From contig JALLOL010000133.1 of the NCBI GenBank assembly GCA_027717875.1, positions 1 through 7,029 on the forward strand: 7,029 bases of DNA. The letters are read 5' to 3'. The position numbers were made by a program, and so were the translations under genes. The notes beneath the pieces are model-generated. The model was not told the DNA's origin and did no database searches. It worked only from the letters and a program-made list of their open reading frames with translations. Origin of the DNA: Acidobacteria bacterium AH-259-L09. Its GTDB lineage: Bacteria; Acidobacteriota; UBA6911; RPQK01. Shown piece after piece: positions 1-6,817 of this stretch. The stretch's first letter is position 1; every line of letters begins with the position of its first letter.

Positions 1-1
1 C

Positions 2-2284
2 GGTCAGACCATCTCACATTACCGCATTCTGGAAAAGCTGGGTAGCGGAGGGATGGGTGTGGTCTACAAGGCTGAGGACACCCGCCTCGGTCGTCATGTG
101 GCCTTGAAGTTTCTGCCTGAGAAATTTGCCCGGAATCGCCAGGCATTGGAGCGATTTCAGAGAGAGGCCCGTGCTACTTCGGCTCTCGATCATCCCAACA
201 TCTGTACCATTTACGACATTGGGGAGCATGAGGGACAACCGTTCATCGTGATGCAGTACCTGGAAGGGCAAACCCTGAAGCATCGCATCCAGGGCAAATC
301 TCTCGAGACGGATGAGATCTTGGTTCTGGGGATTCAGATTGCCGATGCATTGGACGCCACTCATAGCAAAGGGATCATTCATCGGGATATCAAGCCTGGC
401 AATATCTTCATCACGGAGCGGGGCGACGCCAAGATCCTGGACTTTGGTCTGGCCAAGTTGGTGCAAGAGCGACCCGAAGTGGACTCTGCCATGCCAACTG
501 CCCAGGTATCGGAGCAGCTCCTGACCAGTCCTGGTACGGCTCTTGGAACTGTAGCGTACATGTCGCCCGAACAGGCTCTGGGGAAAGAAATGGATACCCG
601 GACTGATCTTTTCTCGCTGGGAGTCGTGATCTATGAAATGGCCACTAGAACTTTGCCCTTTCGGGGCCATACCTCTGCGGCACTGTTTGATGAGATTCTT
701 CACAAATCCGCGACTTCGCCTATGCGTTTGAATCCAGAATTACCCGATCAATTAGAACACATCATCAACAAGGCGCTTGAAAAGGACCCAGAGGTCCGTT
801 ACCAGTCGGCTAGAGACTTACATGTTGATCTGAAGCGGCTGAAGCGGGATAGGAGTTCCGGGAAAGCGATAGTCGTGACAAACGGAGCAGACACGACCAA
901 AGAGCAGCCCTCCATTGCGGTGCTACCCTTTCTGAATATGAGCCCGGACCCGGAGAATGAGTACTTCAGCGATGGCTTAGCTGAGGAACTAATCAATGCT
1001 TTGACTCATGTAGAAGGACTGCGTATCCCCTCACGGACCTCGGCCTTCCAGTTCAAAGAGAAGGTTCAAGACATCCGCACCATTGGAGACCAACTGAATG
1101 TGAAGACCATTCTGGAAGGAAGTGTGCGCAGAGCAGGAAACAGGCTGCGGATCACAGCCCAGCTCATCAACGTGGCCGATGGCTATCATCTCTGGTCGGA
1201 GCGTTATGACCGGGAGATGGAGGATGTCTTCCAGATTCAGGACGAGATCGCGAGGACAATTGTCGAAACTCTCAAAGTTCAGCTAGTGCGTGAACCCAAC
1301 ACGCCATTTGTGAAGCGATATACTGAGAGTACCCGCGCCTACCAGTTTTATCTCAAGGGGCGTTACCACTGGAACACAAGGACGGAAGAAGGGTTCACGA
1401 AAGCCATTCAACACTTCCGCGAGGCACTTGAAGAGGATCCAAATTATTCCCTGGCTTACAGTGGATTGGCCGACTCCTACAACATCCTTGGTGACTACGG
1501 GATTCTCTCTCCAAGGGAAAGTTTTCCAAAGGCGAGGTGGGCCGCCATGAAGGCTCTCGAAATAGATGAGGAACTGGCCGAGGCCCACAACTCCTTGGCT
1601 TATGTGCGATGGGCGTACGATTGGGACTGGTTAGAAGCCAAGGAAGAATTCAAGCGTGCCATACAAATCAATCCTAACTATGCCACAGCACGCCAGTGGT
1701 ACGCTGAGTATCTAACGAGCATGGGAAAGCACTCGGAAGCTTTTCGAGAGCTAACGCGCGCGGAAGAGCTGGAACCGTTGTCGTTGATCATCAATGCGGT
1801 CTTTGGTTGGTTCTTTTATTTTTCACGCCGTTTCGATCTATCTATTGAATATTTGGGGAAGGCGCTCGATCTTGATCGAAGCTTCGCCAGGGCCCATGTT
1901 TTTCTTGGTCGAGCGTTTGAGCAAAAGCAAATGTTTGATGAGGCTATCTTGCAGTTCCAACAAGCGGGAAAATTAGACCCGAGGCCCACCTATCTGGGAG
2001 AATTGGCGCATACCTATGCAGTGGCAGGTCTAAGGGAACAGGCGATCTTGACATTGCAAGAACTGCAGGAACTAGCACAGAAGACATATGTCCCGCCCTA
2101 CGATCTGGCAATGATCTACAAGGCCCTCGGCGAAACCGACCGTGCGTTTGAATGGCTAGAAAGGTCTTATCAGGAGCGGCGTTTCTATATGGTCCTACTC
2201 AAGGTCGAACCGAGGCTAGACACCCTCCGCTCTGACCCTCGCTTCACCGACCTCCTGCGGCGGATGAATTTGATTGAGCCTTGA
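2..2284 (+). CDS. Ser/Thr protein kinase with TolB-like and TPR domains (5'-partial)
   Basis: This is a Hanks-type Ser/Thr kinase fused to a TolB-like domain and tetratricopeptide repeats, probably a cytoplasmic signalling protein that phosphorylates partners gathered by its TPR region. The frame is open from base 2 and reads [23 protein letters not shown], so only a few N-terminal residues lie outside the window. The ATG at 53 sits inside the glycine loop and cannot be the true start. Counting from that Met, the kinase has VALK Lys19, the alpha-C Glu38, HRDIKPGN at 110-117, DFG at 130-132 and SPE at 171-173, so all catalytic residues are present. A linker follows at about 265-285. A TolB-like module runs from about 287 to 412 (SIAVLPF… [11 protein letters not shown]… LEGSVRR… LWSERYD). 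Roughly six TPR-like helical pairs cover about 430-670. I see no hydrophobic membrane helix. The stop is TGA at 2282. The next gene, 153 bases downstream, is a paralogous kinase. The family is certain; the substrate is unknown. Confidence 0.95.
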   Translation, partial: GQTISHYRILEKLGSGGMGVVYKAEDTRLGRHVALKFLPEKFARNRQALERFQREARATSALDHPNICTIYDIGEHEGQPFIVMQYLEGQTLKHRIQGKSLETDEILVLGIQIADALDATHSKGIIHRDIKPGNIFITERGDAKILDFGLAKLVQERPEVDSAMPTAQVSEQLLTSPGTALGTVAYMSPEQALGKEMDTRTDLFSLGVVIYEMATRTLPFRGHTSAALFDEILHKSATSPMRLNPELPDQLEHIINKALEKDPEVRYQSARDLHVDLKRLKRDRSSGKAIVVTNGADTTKEQPSIAVLPFLNMSPDPENEYFSDGLAEELINALTHVEGLRIPSRTSAFQFKEKVQDIRTIGDQLNVKTILEGSVRRAGNRLRITAQLINVADGYHLWSERYDREMEDVFQIQDEIARTIVETLKVQLVREPNTPFVKRYTESTRAYQFYLKGRYHWNTRTEEGFTKAIQHFREALEEDPNYSLAYSGLADSYNILGDYGILSPRESFPKARWAAMKALEIDEELAEAHNSLAYVRWAYDWDWLEAKEEFKRAIQINPNYATARQWYAEYLTSMGKHSEAFRELTRAEELEPLSLIINAVFGWFFYFSRRFDLSIEYLGKALDLDRSFARAHVFLGRAFEQKQMFDEAILQFQQAGKLDPRPTYLGELAHTYAVAGLREQAILTLQELQELAQKTYVPPYDLAMIYKALGETDRAFEWLERSYQERRFYMVLLKVEPRLDTLRSDPRFTDLLRRMNLIEP

Positions 2285-2356
2285 TTGGACGCCTTTATAT
2301 TGTAAGCAGAACAGCTCCATCTATCTTCCGAAAAGTATATACGGGCATCAATTGAC

Positions 2357-2385
2357 TTGCCTTCTAACCCTCCACAGCTTATGAT
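2357..2385 (+). promoter_or_regulatory. Candidate sigma70-type promoter for the second kinase
   Basis: TTGCCT at 2357-2362 (4 of 6 to the -35 consensus) and TATGAT at 2380-2385 (5 of 6 to the -10 consensus) are separated by exactly 17 bases. Transcription would start near 2392 and leave a leader of about 46 bases before the GTG at 2438. In the second copy of the repeat (5186-5214) both hexamers and the 17-base spacing are kept while most of the spacer has changed, which is what a promoter would show. An alternative -35, TTGACT at 2352, gives a 22-base spacer and is less likely. Confidence 0.4.
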
Positions 2386-2399
2386 TTACGGAAAGTTAG
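2357..2399 (+). repeat. Imperfect direct repeat, copy 1
   Basis: This segment aligns without gaps to 5186-5228. TTGCCTTC is identical at its start. A 13-base stretch in the middle is largely different. CTTAT, one variable base, and ATTTACGGAA are shared, followed by four matches in six bases. By hand I count 31 of 43 identical positions. Copy 1 begins 73 bases after the first kinase stop and copy 2 begins 71 bases after the second kinase stop. It may be a promoter, a dispersed intergenic repeat or the relic of a tandem duplication. Confidence 0.55.
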
Positions 2400-2420
2400 T
2401 CTGTAGTTTCTGACTAATTT
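2393..2420 (+). promoter_or_regulatory. Hairpin in the leader of the second kinase
   Basis: TTAGTC (2396-2401) and GACTAA (2412-2417) form a perfect inverted repeat. One G-T and two A-T pairs extend it to a nine-base-pair stem around a ten-base loop (2402-2411). If the candidate promoter is used, this hairpin would sit at the very 5' end of the mRNA, where it could act as a stabiliser or an operator dyad. It could also be a weak terminator for the first kinase, but only three T follow the stem and it is AT-rich, so that reading is doubtful. Confidence 0.4.
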
Positions 2421-2437
2421 CGGTAACGGGGGCACCT

Positions 2438-3895
2438 GTGGTCGGAAAGACCATTAGCCATTACAAAATCATCGAGAAGATCGGCCAGGGCGGCATGGGC
2501 GAAGTCTTTCTGGCTCACGATACGTCACTGGACCGCAAAGTGGCCTTGAAGTTCTTGCCGGACTTCATGCAGCAGGACCCTGTTGCTGAGAAACGATTCC
2601 TTCGTGAAGCCAAATCGGCCGCTGCGCTGGATCATCCCTATATCTGCCACATTCACGAGGTGGGGGAAGAGGACGGCAAGTCCTTCATCTCGATGGAGTA
2701 CGTGAAAGGCGAGACCCTGAAGGAGAAGCTCGCCAAAGGTGTATTCGCTTTGAAGGATGCATTGGAGACAGCCACAGAGATCGCCGAGGCTTTGGAAGCA
2801 GCGCACGAACAGAACATCGTCCATCGGGATCTGAAGCCCTCGAACATCATGCTGACGCCTGATGGTCATGTGAAAGTGATGGACTTCGGCCTCGCCAAGC
2901 AGCTTTTCCCTGTGGGAGATGTGGAAAGTCAAGAGCAGACCCTCACGGCCAGTTTGACCAAAACAGGGATGACATTGGGCACCTTGGCCTATATGTCTCC
3001 GGAGCAACTGCGAGGGGAAGAGGTGGACACGCGTTCGGACATCTTCTCCTTTGGGATTGTCCTCTATGAAATGCTCACAGGCAAAGACCCTTTCAAGAAA
3101 GATCGGCCGATGGAGACGGCCAGCAGCATCCTCCAAAACGATCCGCCGCCCTTGTCTCGATACATGGATGAAGTTCCTGCCGGTCTTCAGCGCACGATGA
3201 GAAAGATGCTGGTTAAGGAGACGGGTCGACGATTCCAACACATTGACGACGTGCGAATCGATTTGGAAGAACTAATCAGTGAGATCGCAGAGTCGTCGAC
3301 GACACAAGTGGGAATTGATTCGACGACCGCGGGAGAGATGGGCCTACCAGTGGCCGCGAGACCATGGCGATCGGCGATTCCGTGGGCTGTAGCTGCCCTG
3401 GCGGTGGTTCTAGCTGCATTCGCCCTTTGGAGCCTTTCGACAGAGACCCGATTCGAGTCACCTGGCTTGAGACGTTTCGCCACAACTTTACCTTCAACTT
3501 ACTCCTCGCCGTCGGGACCTCAGATGGCACTGTCCCAAGATGGGACTCGTTTTGTTTATCCAGGTTACCGGGGAAACCAGCCACGAATGATCTACCGCCG
3601 TGCTATGGATCAGCTGGAAGCCTTACCCATTGCTGGCACCGAAGGAGCAAATCGCCTTTTCTTTTCTTCGGATGGCCAGTGGGTGGGTTTTTATGCCCAA
3701 GGCAAGTTGCAGAAGGTTCTCTTCACGGGCGGCTCCCCGGTGACCGTCTGTGAGTTGGACCGCGGCCCGGCAGGCGCGAGTTGGGGGGGCAGACGGAACG
3801 ATCATTTTGGGAAGGGGGGATTCGGGGCTTTACCGGGTCTCTGCCGCCGGAGGGACGCCCGAGAAACTCACAACACCGGACGCCGAGAAGGGTGA
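2438..3895 (+). CDS. Ser/Thr protein kinase, kinase and TM part of the broken gene
   Basis: This is the first readable frame of the broken kinase-propeller gene: 485 residues, of which the first 450 are homologous and the last 35 are out-of-frame tail. The start is GTG at 2438, preceded by GGGGG at 2428-2432 as a weak ribosome-binding site. It encodes MVGKTISHYKIIEKIG, which matches the N-terminus of the upstream kinase. The kinase is complete: glycine loop GQGGMGEV at 16-23, Lys38 in VALK, Glu57, HRDLKPSN at 129-136, DFG at 149-151, SPE at 187-189 and Asp201. A juxtamembrane linker is followed by a hydrophobic helix at about 313-333 (AIPWAVAALAVVLAAFAL). The first propeller strands follow, including SSDGQWVGF at 410-418. 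If truly truncated here, the product would be an active membrane-anchored kinase with only a stub of its sensor. The kinase assignment is certain. Confidence 0.9.
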   Translation: MVGKTISHYKIIEKIGQGGMGEVFLAHDTSLDRKVALKFLPDFMQQDPVAEKRFLREAKSAAALDHPYICHIHEVGEEDGKSFISMEYVKGETLKEKLAKGVFALKDALETATEIAEALEAAHEQNIVHRDLKPSNIMLTPDGHVKVMDFGLAKQLFPVGDVESQEQTLTASLTKTGMTLGTLAYMSPEQLRGEEVDTRSDIFSFGIVLYEMLTGKDPFKKDRPMETASSILQNDPPPLSRYMDEVPAGLQRTMRKMLVKETGRRFQHIDDVRIDLEELISEIAESSTTQVGIDSTTAGEMGLPVAARPWRSAIPWAVAALAVVLAAFALWSLSTETRFESPGLRRFATTLPSTYSSPSGPQMALSQDGTRFVYPGYRGNQPRMIYRRAMDQLEALPIAGTEGANRLFFSSDGQWVGFYAQGKLQKVLFTGGSPVTVCELDRGPAGASWGGRRNDHFGKGGFGALPGLCRRRDARETHNTGRREG

Positions 3896-4673
3896 GATCG
3901 GCCACCTGTGGCCGGAGATCTTGCCGGGTGGCGAAGCGGTGCTTTTCAGTATCTGGACGGGCACGAATTACAGTGAAGCTCGAATCGCCGTGCTCTCCCT
4001 GGAGACGGGCGAATGGAAGACCTTGTTGGAAGGCGGTAGCTATCCTCGGTACTCTCCCACGGGGCATTTACTCTATGTGCGCTCAGAGACGCTCCTGGCG
4101 GTGCCCTTCGATTCCACGACCTTGGAGGTGAAGGGCGATCCCGTTCCCATGCTTCGAGACCTCCCCGTGAACAGCCGCGGAGTCTCGCACTTTGCCTTTT
4201 CTGGGGACGGCATGCTGGTGTATTGGCCAGGCCAGACGCCGTCCAATCGAAGCCTGGTCTGGGTGGATCGCGAGGGACAGAGCGAGCCCGTGACGGAAAT
4301 CAGGCGAGCCTTTGAATATCCGCGCCTCTCACCGGATGGTAAACATCTAGCCGTTACGGTGGTGGAAGGTGCAGACTGGGATGTGTGGATCTATGAAATC
4401 GCTCGTGGAATCTTAACTCCGGTTACTTTTGAGAGCCGGAACCACCGGAATATCTGGACCCCAGACGGCAAGCGACTCACATTCGTCTCCAATAGGCGTG
4501 GTGGGGGCTGGGAGAGCTTCTGGAAGCCCATAGACGGGAGTGGTGAAGCCGAGCCACTACATAACCGGCTTATCCTCAGGGGTACCTTCCTCATGGTCTC
4601 CAGACGGGATACTTGCCTACGTAAGATTTTCTGCCGGGCAGAGCGACATTTGGGTGTTGCCGGTCGCAGGTAA
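3750..4673 (+). CDS. Central propeller fragment of the broken kinase gene
   Basis: This second frame encodes the middle of the WD40/PD40-like propeller. Homology begins at about 3789 (ADGTIILGRG), directly after the point where the first frame goes off. It ends at about 4559 (GSGEAEPL); the remaining residues up to 4673 are out-of-frame. A GTG at 3750 could in principle restart translation, but I see no good ribosome-binding site and the first 13 residues are not propeller-like. Visible strand motifs include SPTGHLLYV, SPDGKHLAV and TPDGKRLTFVSN, with LVWVDREG between blades, which is common in these proteins. It is unlikely to be an independent gene. Confidence 0.7.
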   Translation: MSWTAARQARVGGADGTIILGRGDSGLYRVSAAGGTPEKLTTPDAEKGEIGHLWPEILPGGEAVLFSIWTGTNYSEARIAVLSLETGEWKTLLEGGSYPRYSPTGHLLYVRSETLLAVPFDSTTLEVKGDPVPMLRDLPVNSRGVSHFAFSGDGMLVYWPGQTPSNRSLVWVDREGQSEPVTEIRRAFEYPRLSPDGKHLAVTVVEGADWDVWIYEIARGILTPVTFESRNHRNIWTPDGKRLTFVSNRRGGGWESFWKPIDGSGEAEPLHNRLILRGTFLMVSRRDTCLRKIFCRAERHLGVAGRR

Positions 4674-5115
4674 AGGAAAACCCGAACCCTTCTTAGCGAC
4701 CCAGTTCGACGAAGTTCAGCCCATGTTCTCACCGGACGGTCGCTGGATTGCCTTCTCGTCGGATCGCTCAGGTCAAGTGGAGGTTTATGTCAAACCCTCC
4801 CTGGGAGAGGGTCGAATTGTACAAATATCCACGGACGGTGGCCACAAATCCGTGTGGGCGAGGAGTGGCCAAGAACTTTTCTATCGCAACGGGGACAAAA
4901 TGATCGTGGTTTCCATTCGGACCAAACCGGCCCTCAAGGTAGGGACGCCCAGACTTTTGTTCGAGGACGGTTCATTTGATTCCGAGTACGATGTCTCGCT
5001 CGACGGGCAGCGGTTCGTGATGATTAGGGAAGACGAGCAGGCATCCGCATCAACAGATTTTGTCGTCGTCCTCAACTGGTTTGAAGAACTCAAGCGGCTG
5101 GTGCCGACGGAGTGA
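4540..5115 (+). CDS. C-terminal propeller fragment of the broken kinase gene
   Basis: This third frame holds the last propeller blades and the natural C-terminus. Homology starts at about 4561 (ITGLSSGVPSSWSPDG) and continues through SPDGRWIAFSSDRSGQVEVY to the end ELKRLVPTE, closed by TGA at 5113. A nominal ATG at 4540 precedes the homologous part but has no clear Shine-Dalgarno site. The closing segment (a strand ending FVMIRED, then VVVLNWFEELKR) resembles the usual C-terminus of this kinase-propeller family, so the gene end is intact even though the frame is not. Confidence 0.75.
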   Translation: MVKPSHYITGLSSGVPSSWSPDGILAYVRFSAGQSDIWVLPVAGKGKPEPFLATQFDEVQPMFSPDGRWIAFSSDRSGQVEVYVKPSLGEGRIVQISTDGGHKSVWARSGQELFYRNGDKMIVVSIRTKPALKVGTPRLLFEDGSFDSEYDVSLDGQRFVMIREDEQASASTDFVVVLNWFEELKRLVPTE

Positions 5116-5248
5116 ATTTCACCTACTGTATGTCCGCTAGAATGGACCCAACTATTCTTCCAATTTCACATAAATCCACTTAAGATTGCCTTCAACTCCC
5201 TGTAGGCTTATCATTTACGGAACGTCAGGCGTCGGGGGAAGCGACCCC
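5116..5248. other. Intergenic region between convergent genes
   Basis: This 133-base region separates the ends of the second kinase (+) and the oxidoreductase (-). It contains the second copy of the promoter-like repeat (5186-5228). It also has a weak GC hairpin, GGGG 5235-5238 with CCCC 5245-5248 around six bases, which touches the stop of the oxidoreductase. No T-run follows the hairpin on either strand, so a standard intrinsic terminator is not supported. Confidence 0.5.
5186..5228 (+). repeat. Imperfect direct repeat, copy 2
   Basis: This is the partner of 2357-2399. It keeps TTGCCT, a 17-base spacer and TATCAT (5209-5214), plus the shared tail ATTTACGGAA. Read as a promoter it points rightward, antisense to the 3' end of the oxidoreductase, with no + strand gene to serve. 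CCTGTA (5199-5204) and TTACGG (5215-5220) also form a loose dyad of the kind seen in tyrosine-recombinase core sites, but copy 1 keeps only the right half. Confidence 0.5.
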
Positions 5249-6652
5249 TTAAACTTTCTCCGGGACAATATAAGGGTTGCGGTAAACCCGCGTCAGCATT
5301 GCATCTGCTTCAGGATCGTTCGCAAACGTTTCGTGTTCACCCACGAACTTCAACTTACGGCTCAGACGATAAGAGATATTGGCCAGGTGAGGAAGTGTGG
5401 TTGAATAAAAGCCTTCCTTGATATCGCAGCGAAGGTCCTCGTCCTTACCAGAGCGAATTGCATCGATGAAATTGCTCCAATGACTACCATCCCTTCTTCT
5501 TCCGCCTTCTTTTGAGCCCGCAAAAGGTTCTCTTTCCCGTCCACGGAATGCTTTCCACGTAGATCCACTGATTTCGAGCCATCCTTCAGTGCCGTAGAAG
5601 AGATTTCCGACTTCTTGACCCCGGCTTCCTTCATGATTGGTGTATCGGCCCCGGGTTTCAAACTCGAGCATCTTCCCATCACTGTATTTAAATACGGCGG
5701 TTTGTGTATTGGGAGTTTCCTGCGACGTCTTATCACGGCCATAGGTTTCTACTCCGCCGTACACCATCTTCCCTGGAGTCCGGGTTGGGCGTTCCTCCTG
5801 GTGAAGTCCGTAAATCCCTCCAGCAGAATATACTGAAACCGGGTGCTCGTTTTTGTTCATTCCCCAACGGGCAAGATCGAGTTGGTGTGGTCCCGTGTTT
5901 CCAGTATCCCCGTTGCCGGTATCCCAATACCAGTGCCAGCAATAATGACTCCGTTTTTCGTTGTACGGGCGATAAGGAGCGGGTCCCAACCAAAGGTCAT
6001 AATGGAACGTGGCAGGTGGCAGACTATCTTCGGCTATGCCATATGAATCGCGAGCTTTGAAGCAGAGGGCACGGGCCATGGAAACCTCGCCGATACCCCC
6101 ATCATGCAGAAATTCAATGGCTTCTCTCACATTGTTGGACGAACGGTTATTTAATCCTACCTGAACTCTCAAATCATACTTACGGGCTGCCTCAACCATT
6201 TTCCGTCCTTCCCAGATGTTGTGGGAAGCCGGTTTTTCAACATAAACATGCTTACCTGCCTGACAAGCCCAGATGGTTGCCAGTGCATGCCAATGATTCG
6301 GTGTAACTATTGAAACGGCATGGATATCCTTGTCATCCAAAACTTTACGTATATCCCATTCCGTCAACGGCTGGACCCCGGTCTTTTCAGTGACGATTTT
6401 CGAAGCGGGTTCAAAAAGCAGTTCATCCGGGTCGCACAGCGTTTTCACAACTGCATTATGGCTGTCTTTCAGCCCACAAAAGCGATTGATGTGTACAGTG
6501 CCCTGGTTGCGGATACCAATAACTGCTAGGTTGATGCGTTCATTTGCACCCACGATGGAAGCATATGACTTGGCACTGAACCCAACGCCCCCAATGGCTA
6601 TTCCGGCAGCCCCGGTTAAGCTTTTCTTTATAAATTCTCTTCTTTTTGTCAT
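5249..6652 (-). CDS. Gfo/Idh/MocA-family oxidoreductase with Tat signal
   Basis: This is an NAD(P)-dependent oxidoreductase of the Gfo/Idh/MocA family, exported folded by the Tat pathway and probably acting on a sugar or cyclitol in the periplasm. I place the start at ATG 6652 (467 residues) because a good AAAGGA lies eight bases upstream and the protein then opens MTKRREFIKKS, a twin-arginine signal with a hydrophobic stretch at about 12-27 and likely cleavage after AKSYA. A TTG 45 bases upstream would bury that signal. The Rossmann part follows: INLAVIGIRNQG at 40-51, TPNHWHA at 117-123 and EKP at 139-141 with the catalytic-type Lys140. The C-terminal domain has GNGDTGNTGPHQLD at 246-259, including the conserved His256 and Asp259. 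The nucleotide loop is GIRNQG, with Arg where the family often has Gly. Length is normal and the frame is intact. The gene converges on the kinases and is probably unrelated to them. Substrate unknown. Confidence 0.93.
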   Translation of the reverse strand: MTKRREFIKKSLTGAAGIAIGGVGFSAKSYASIVGANERINLAVIGIRNQGTVHINRFCGLKDSHNAVVKTLCDPDELLFEPASKIVTEKTGVQPLTEWDIRKVLDDKDIHAVSIVTPNHWHALATIWACQAGKHVYVEKPASHNIWEGRKMVEAARKYDLRVQVGLNNRSSNNVREAIEFLHDGGIGEVSMARALCFKARDSYGIAEDSLPPATFHYDLWLGPAPYRPYNEKRSHYCWHWYWDTGNGDTGNTGPHQLDLARWGMNKNEHPVSVYSAGGIYGLHQEERPTRTPGKMVYGGVETYGRDKTSQETPNTQTAVFKYSDGKMLEFETRGRYTNHEGSRGQEVGNLFYGTEGWLEISGSTWKAFRGREREPFAGSKEGGRRRDGSHWSNFIDAIRSGKDEDLRCDIKEGFYSTTLPHLANISYRLSRKLKFVGEHETFANDPEADAMLTRVYRNPYIVPEKV

Positions 6653-6660
6653 TTTAGTCG

Positions 6661-6667
6661 TCCTTTC
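6661..6667 (-). promoter_or_regulatory. Ribosome-binding site deciding the oxidoreductase start
   Basis: On the - strand this reads GAAAGGA, with eight bases between it and the ATG at 6652. It supports the internal ATG over the longer TTG-initiated reading from 6697. Confidence 0.75.
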
Positions 6668-6709
6668 TTCAACAGTTTCCGAAGCGTTTTCCCCCAACTC
6701 GATCTATTG

Positions 6710-6737
6710 ATTCTACAATGGGAGACGTTCCCGGCAA
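6710..6737 (-). promoter_or_regulatory. Candidate promoter of the oxidoreductase
   Basis: On the - strand TTGCCG (6737-6732) and TAGAAT (6715-6710; 5 of 6 to the -10 consensus) are 16 bases apart. Transcription would begin near 6703, giving a leader of about 50 bases before the ATG at 6652. The -35 TTGCC core is the same as in the two repeat copies. The assignment rests on hexamer matches only. Confidence 0.3.
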
Positions 6738-6817
6738 ATTCTTGTTTCCACGGGTTGAAGCTTTTCTCGCAGCCGGCACTCATTGAGCTTTCGCCGGACT
6801 CGCTCACGCGTTCTCAT
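6713..6817 (-). CDS. Doubtful 34-residue ORF after the Fic remnant
   Basis: A short arginine-rich reading frame begins MRTRERVRRKLNECRL and ends ICRERLPL with TAG at 6715-6713. GAGGAGG lies three bases before the ATG, closer than usual, and the first codons overlap the end of the Fic remnant in another frame. I recognise no family. It could be the start of a truncated gene that once followed the Fic gene, or chance. The candidate oxidoreductase promoter overlaps its end. Confidence 0.15.
   Translation of the reverse strand: MRTRERVRRKLNECRLREKLQPVETRICRERLPL

Larger units (their letters stand above)
2285..2437. other. Intergenic region between the two kinase genes
   Basis: This AT-richer 153-base spacer has no convincing ORF. 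It holds the promoter-like repeat copy at 2357-2399, a hairpin at 2393-2420 and a G-run (2428-2432) just before the GTG start of the second kinase. The 9-mer CTATCTTCC at 2321-2329 recurs with one extra T (CTATTCTTCC) at 5152-5161 downstream of the second kinase. This suggests that the 3' flanks of the two genes share ancestry beyond the main repeat. Confidence 0.6.
2438..5115 (+). pseudogene. Membrane Ser/Thr kinase with WD40-like propeller, frame broken twice
   Basis: One ancestral gene spans this whole interval, but it is spread over three frames. Reading 2438-3787, skipping one base in the G-run (3783-3789), reading 3789-4559, skipping 4560, and then reading 4561-5115 gives a continuous 891-residue protein. 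It has the order kinase (about 1-280), transmembrane helix (about 313-333) and WD40/PD40-like propeller (about 345-885). That order and length are usual for acidobacterial-type kinase-propeller proteins, in which the propeller is expected outside the membrane as a sensor or protein-binding part. The propeller motifs fall in all three frames: SSDGQW at 410, SPTG at 539, SPDGKHL at 631, TPDGKRL at 674, SPDG at 720 and SPDGRWIAF at 764. Both breaks look like a single extra base. This could be sequencing error, real decay, or (at the G-run only) phase variation. I cannot tell these apart from one sequence. Confidence 0.85.

Noticed and set aside
14..703. Long - strand open frame opposite the first kinase domain (229 codons), and a similar one at 2525-3241 opposite the second
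   Set aside because: Both are mirror images of the conserved kinase coding frame and occur at matching places in the two paralogues. They show no recognisable domain and no ribosome-binding site.
3783..3789. Programmed translational frameshift at the G-run
   Set aside because: The shift needed is +1 (or -2). No slippery heptamer of the -1 type or downstream pseudoknot is evident, and the second break elsewhere would still truncate the product.
5235..5248. GGGG/CCCC hairpin as a terminator between the convergent genes
   Set aside because: The stem is only four to five pairs and no T-run follows on either strand.
5615..6060. + strand open frames within the oxidoreductase region
   Set aside because: They overlap the intact, well-supported - strand gene, are of low-complexity composition and match no family I know.
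6653..6697. N-terminal extension of the oxidoreductase from a TTG at 6697
   Set aside because: It would put 15 residues before the twin-arginine signal and bypass the good Shine-Dalgarno site at 6661-6667.
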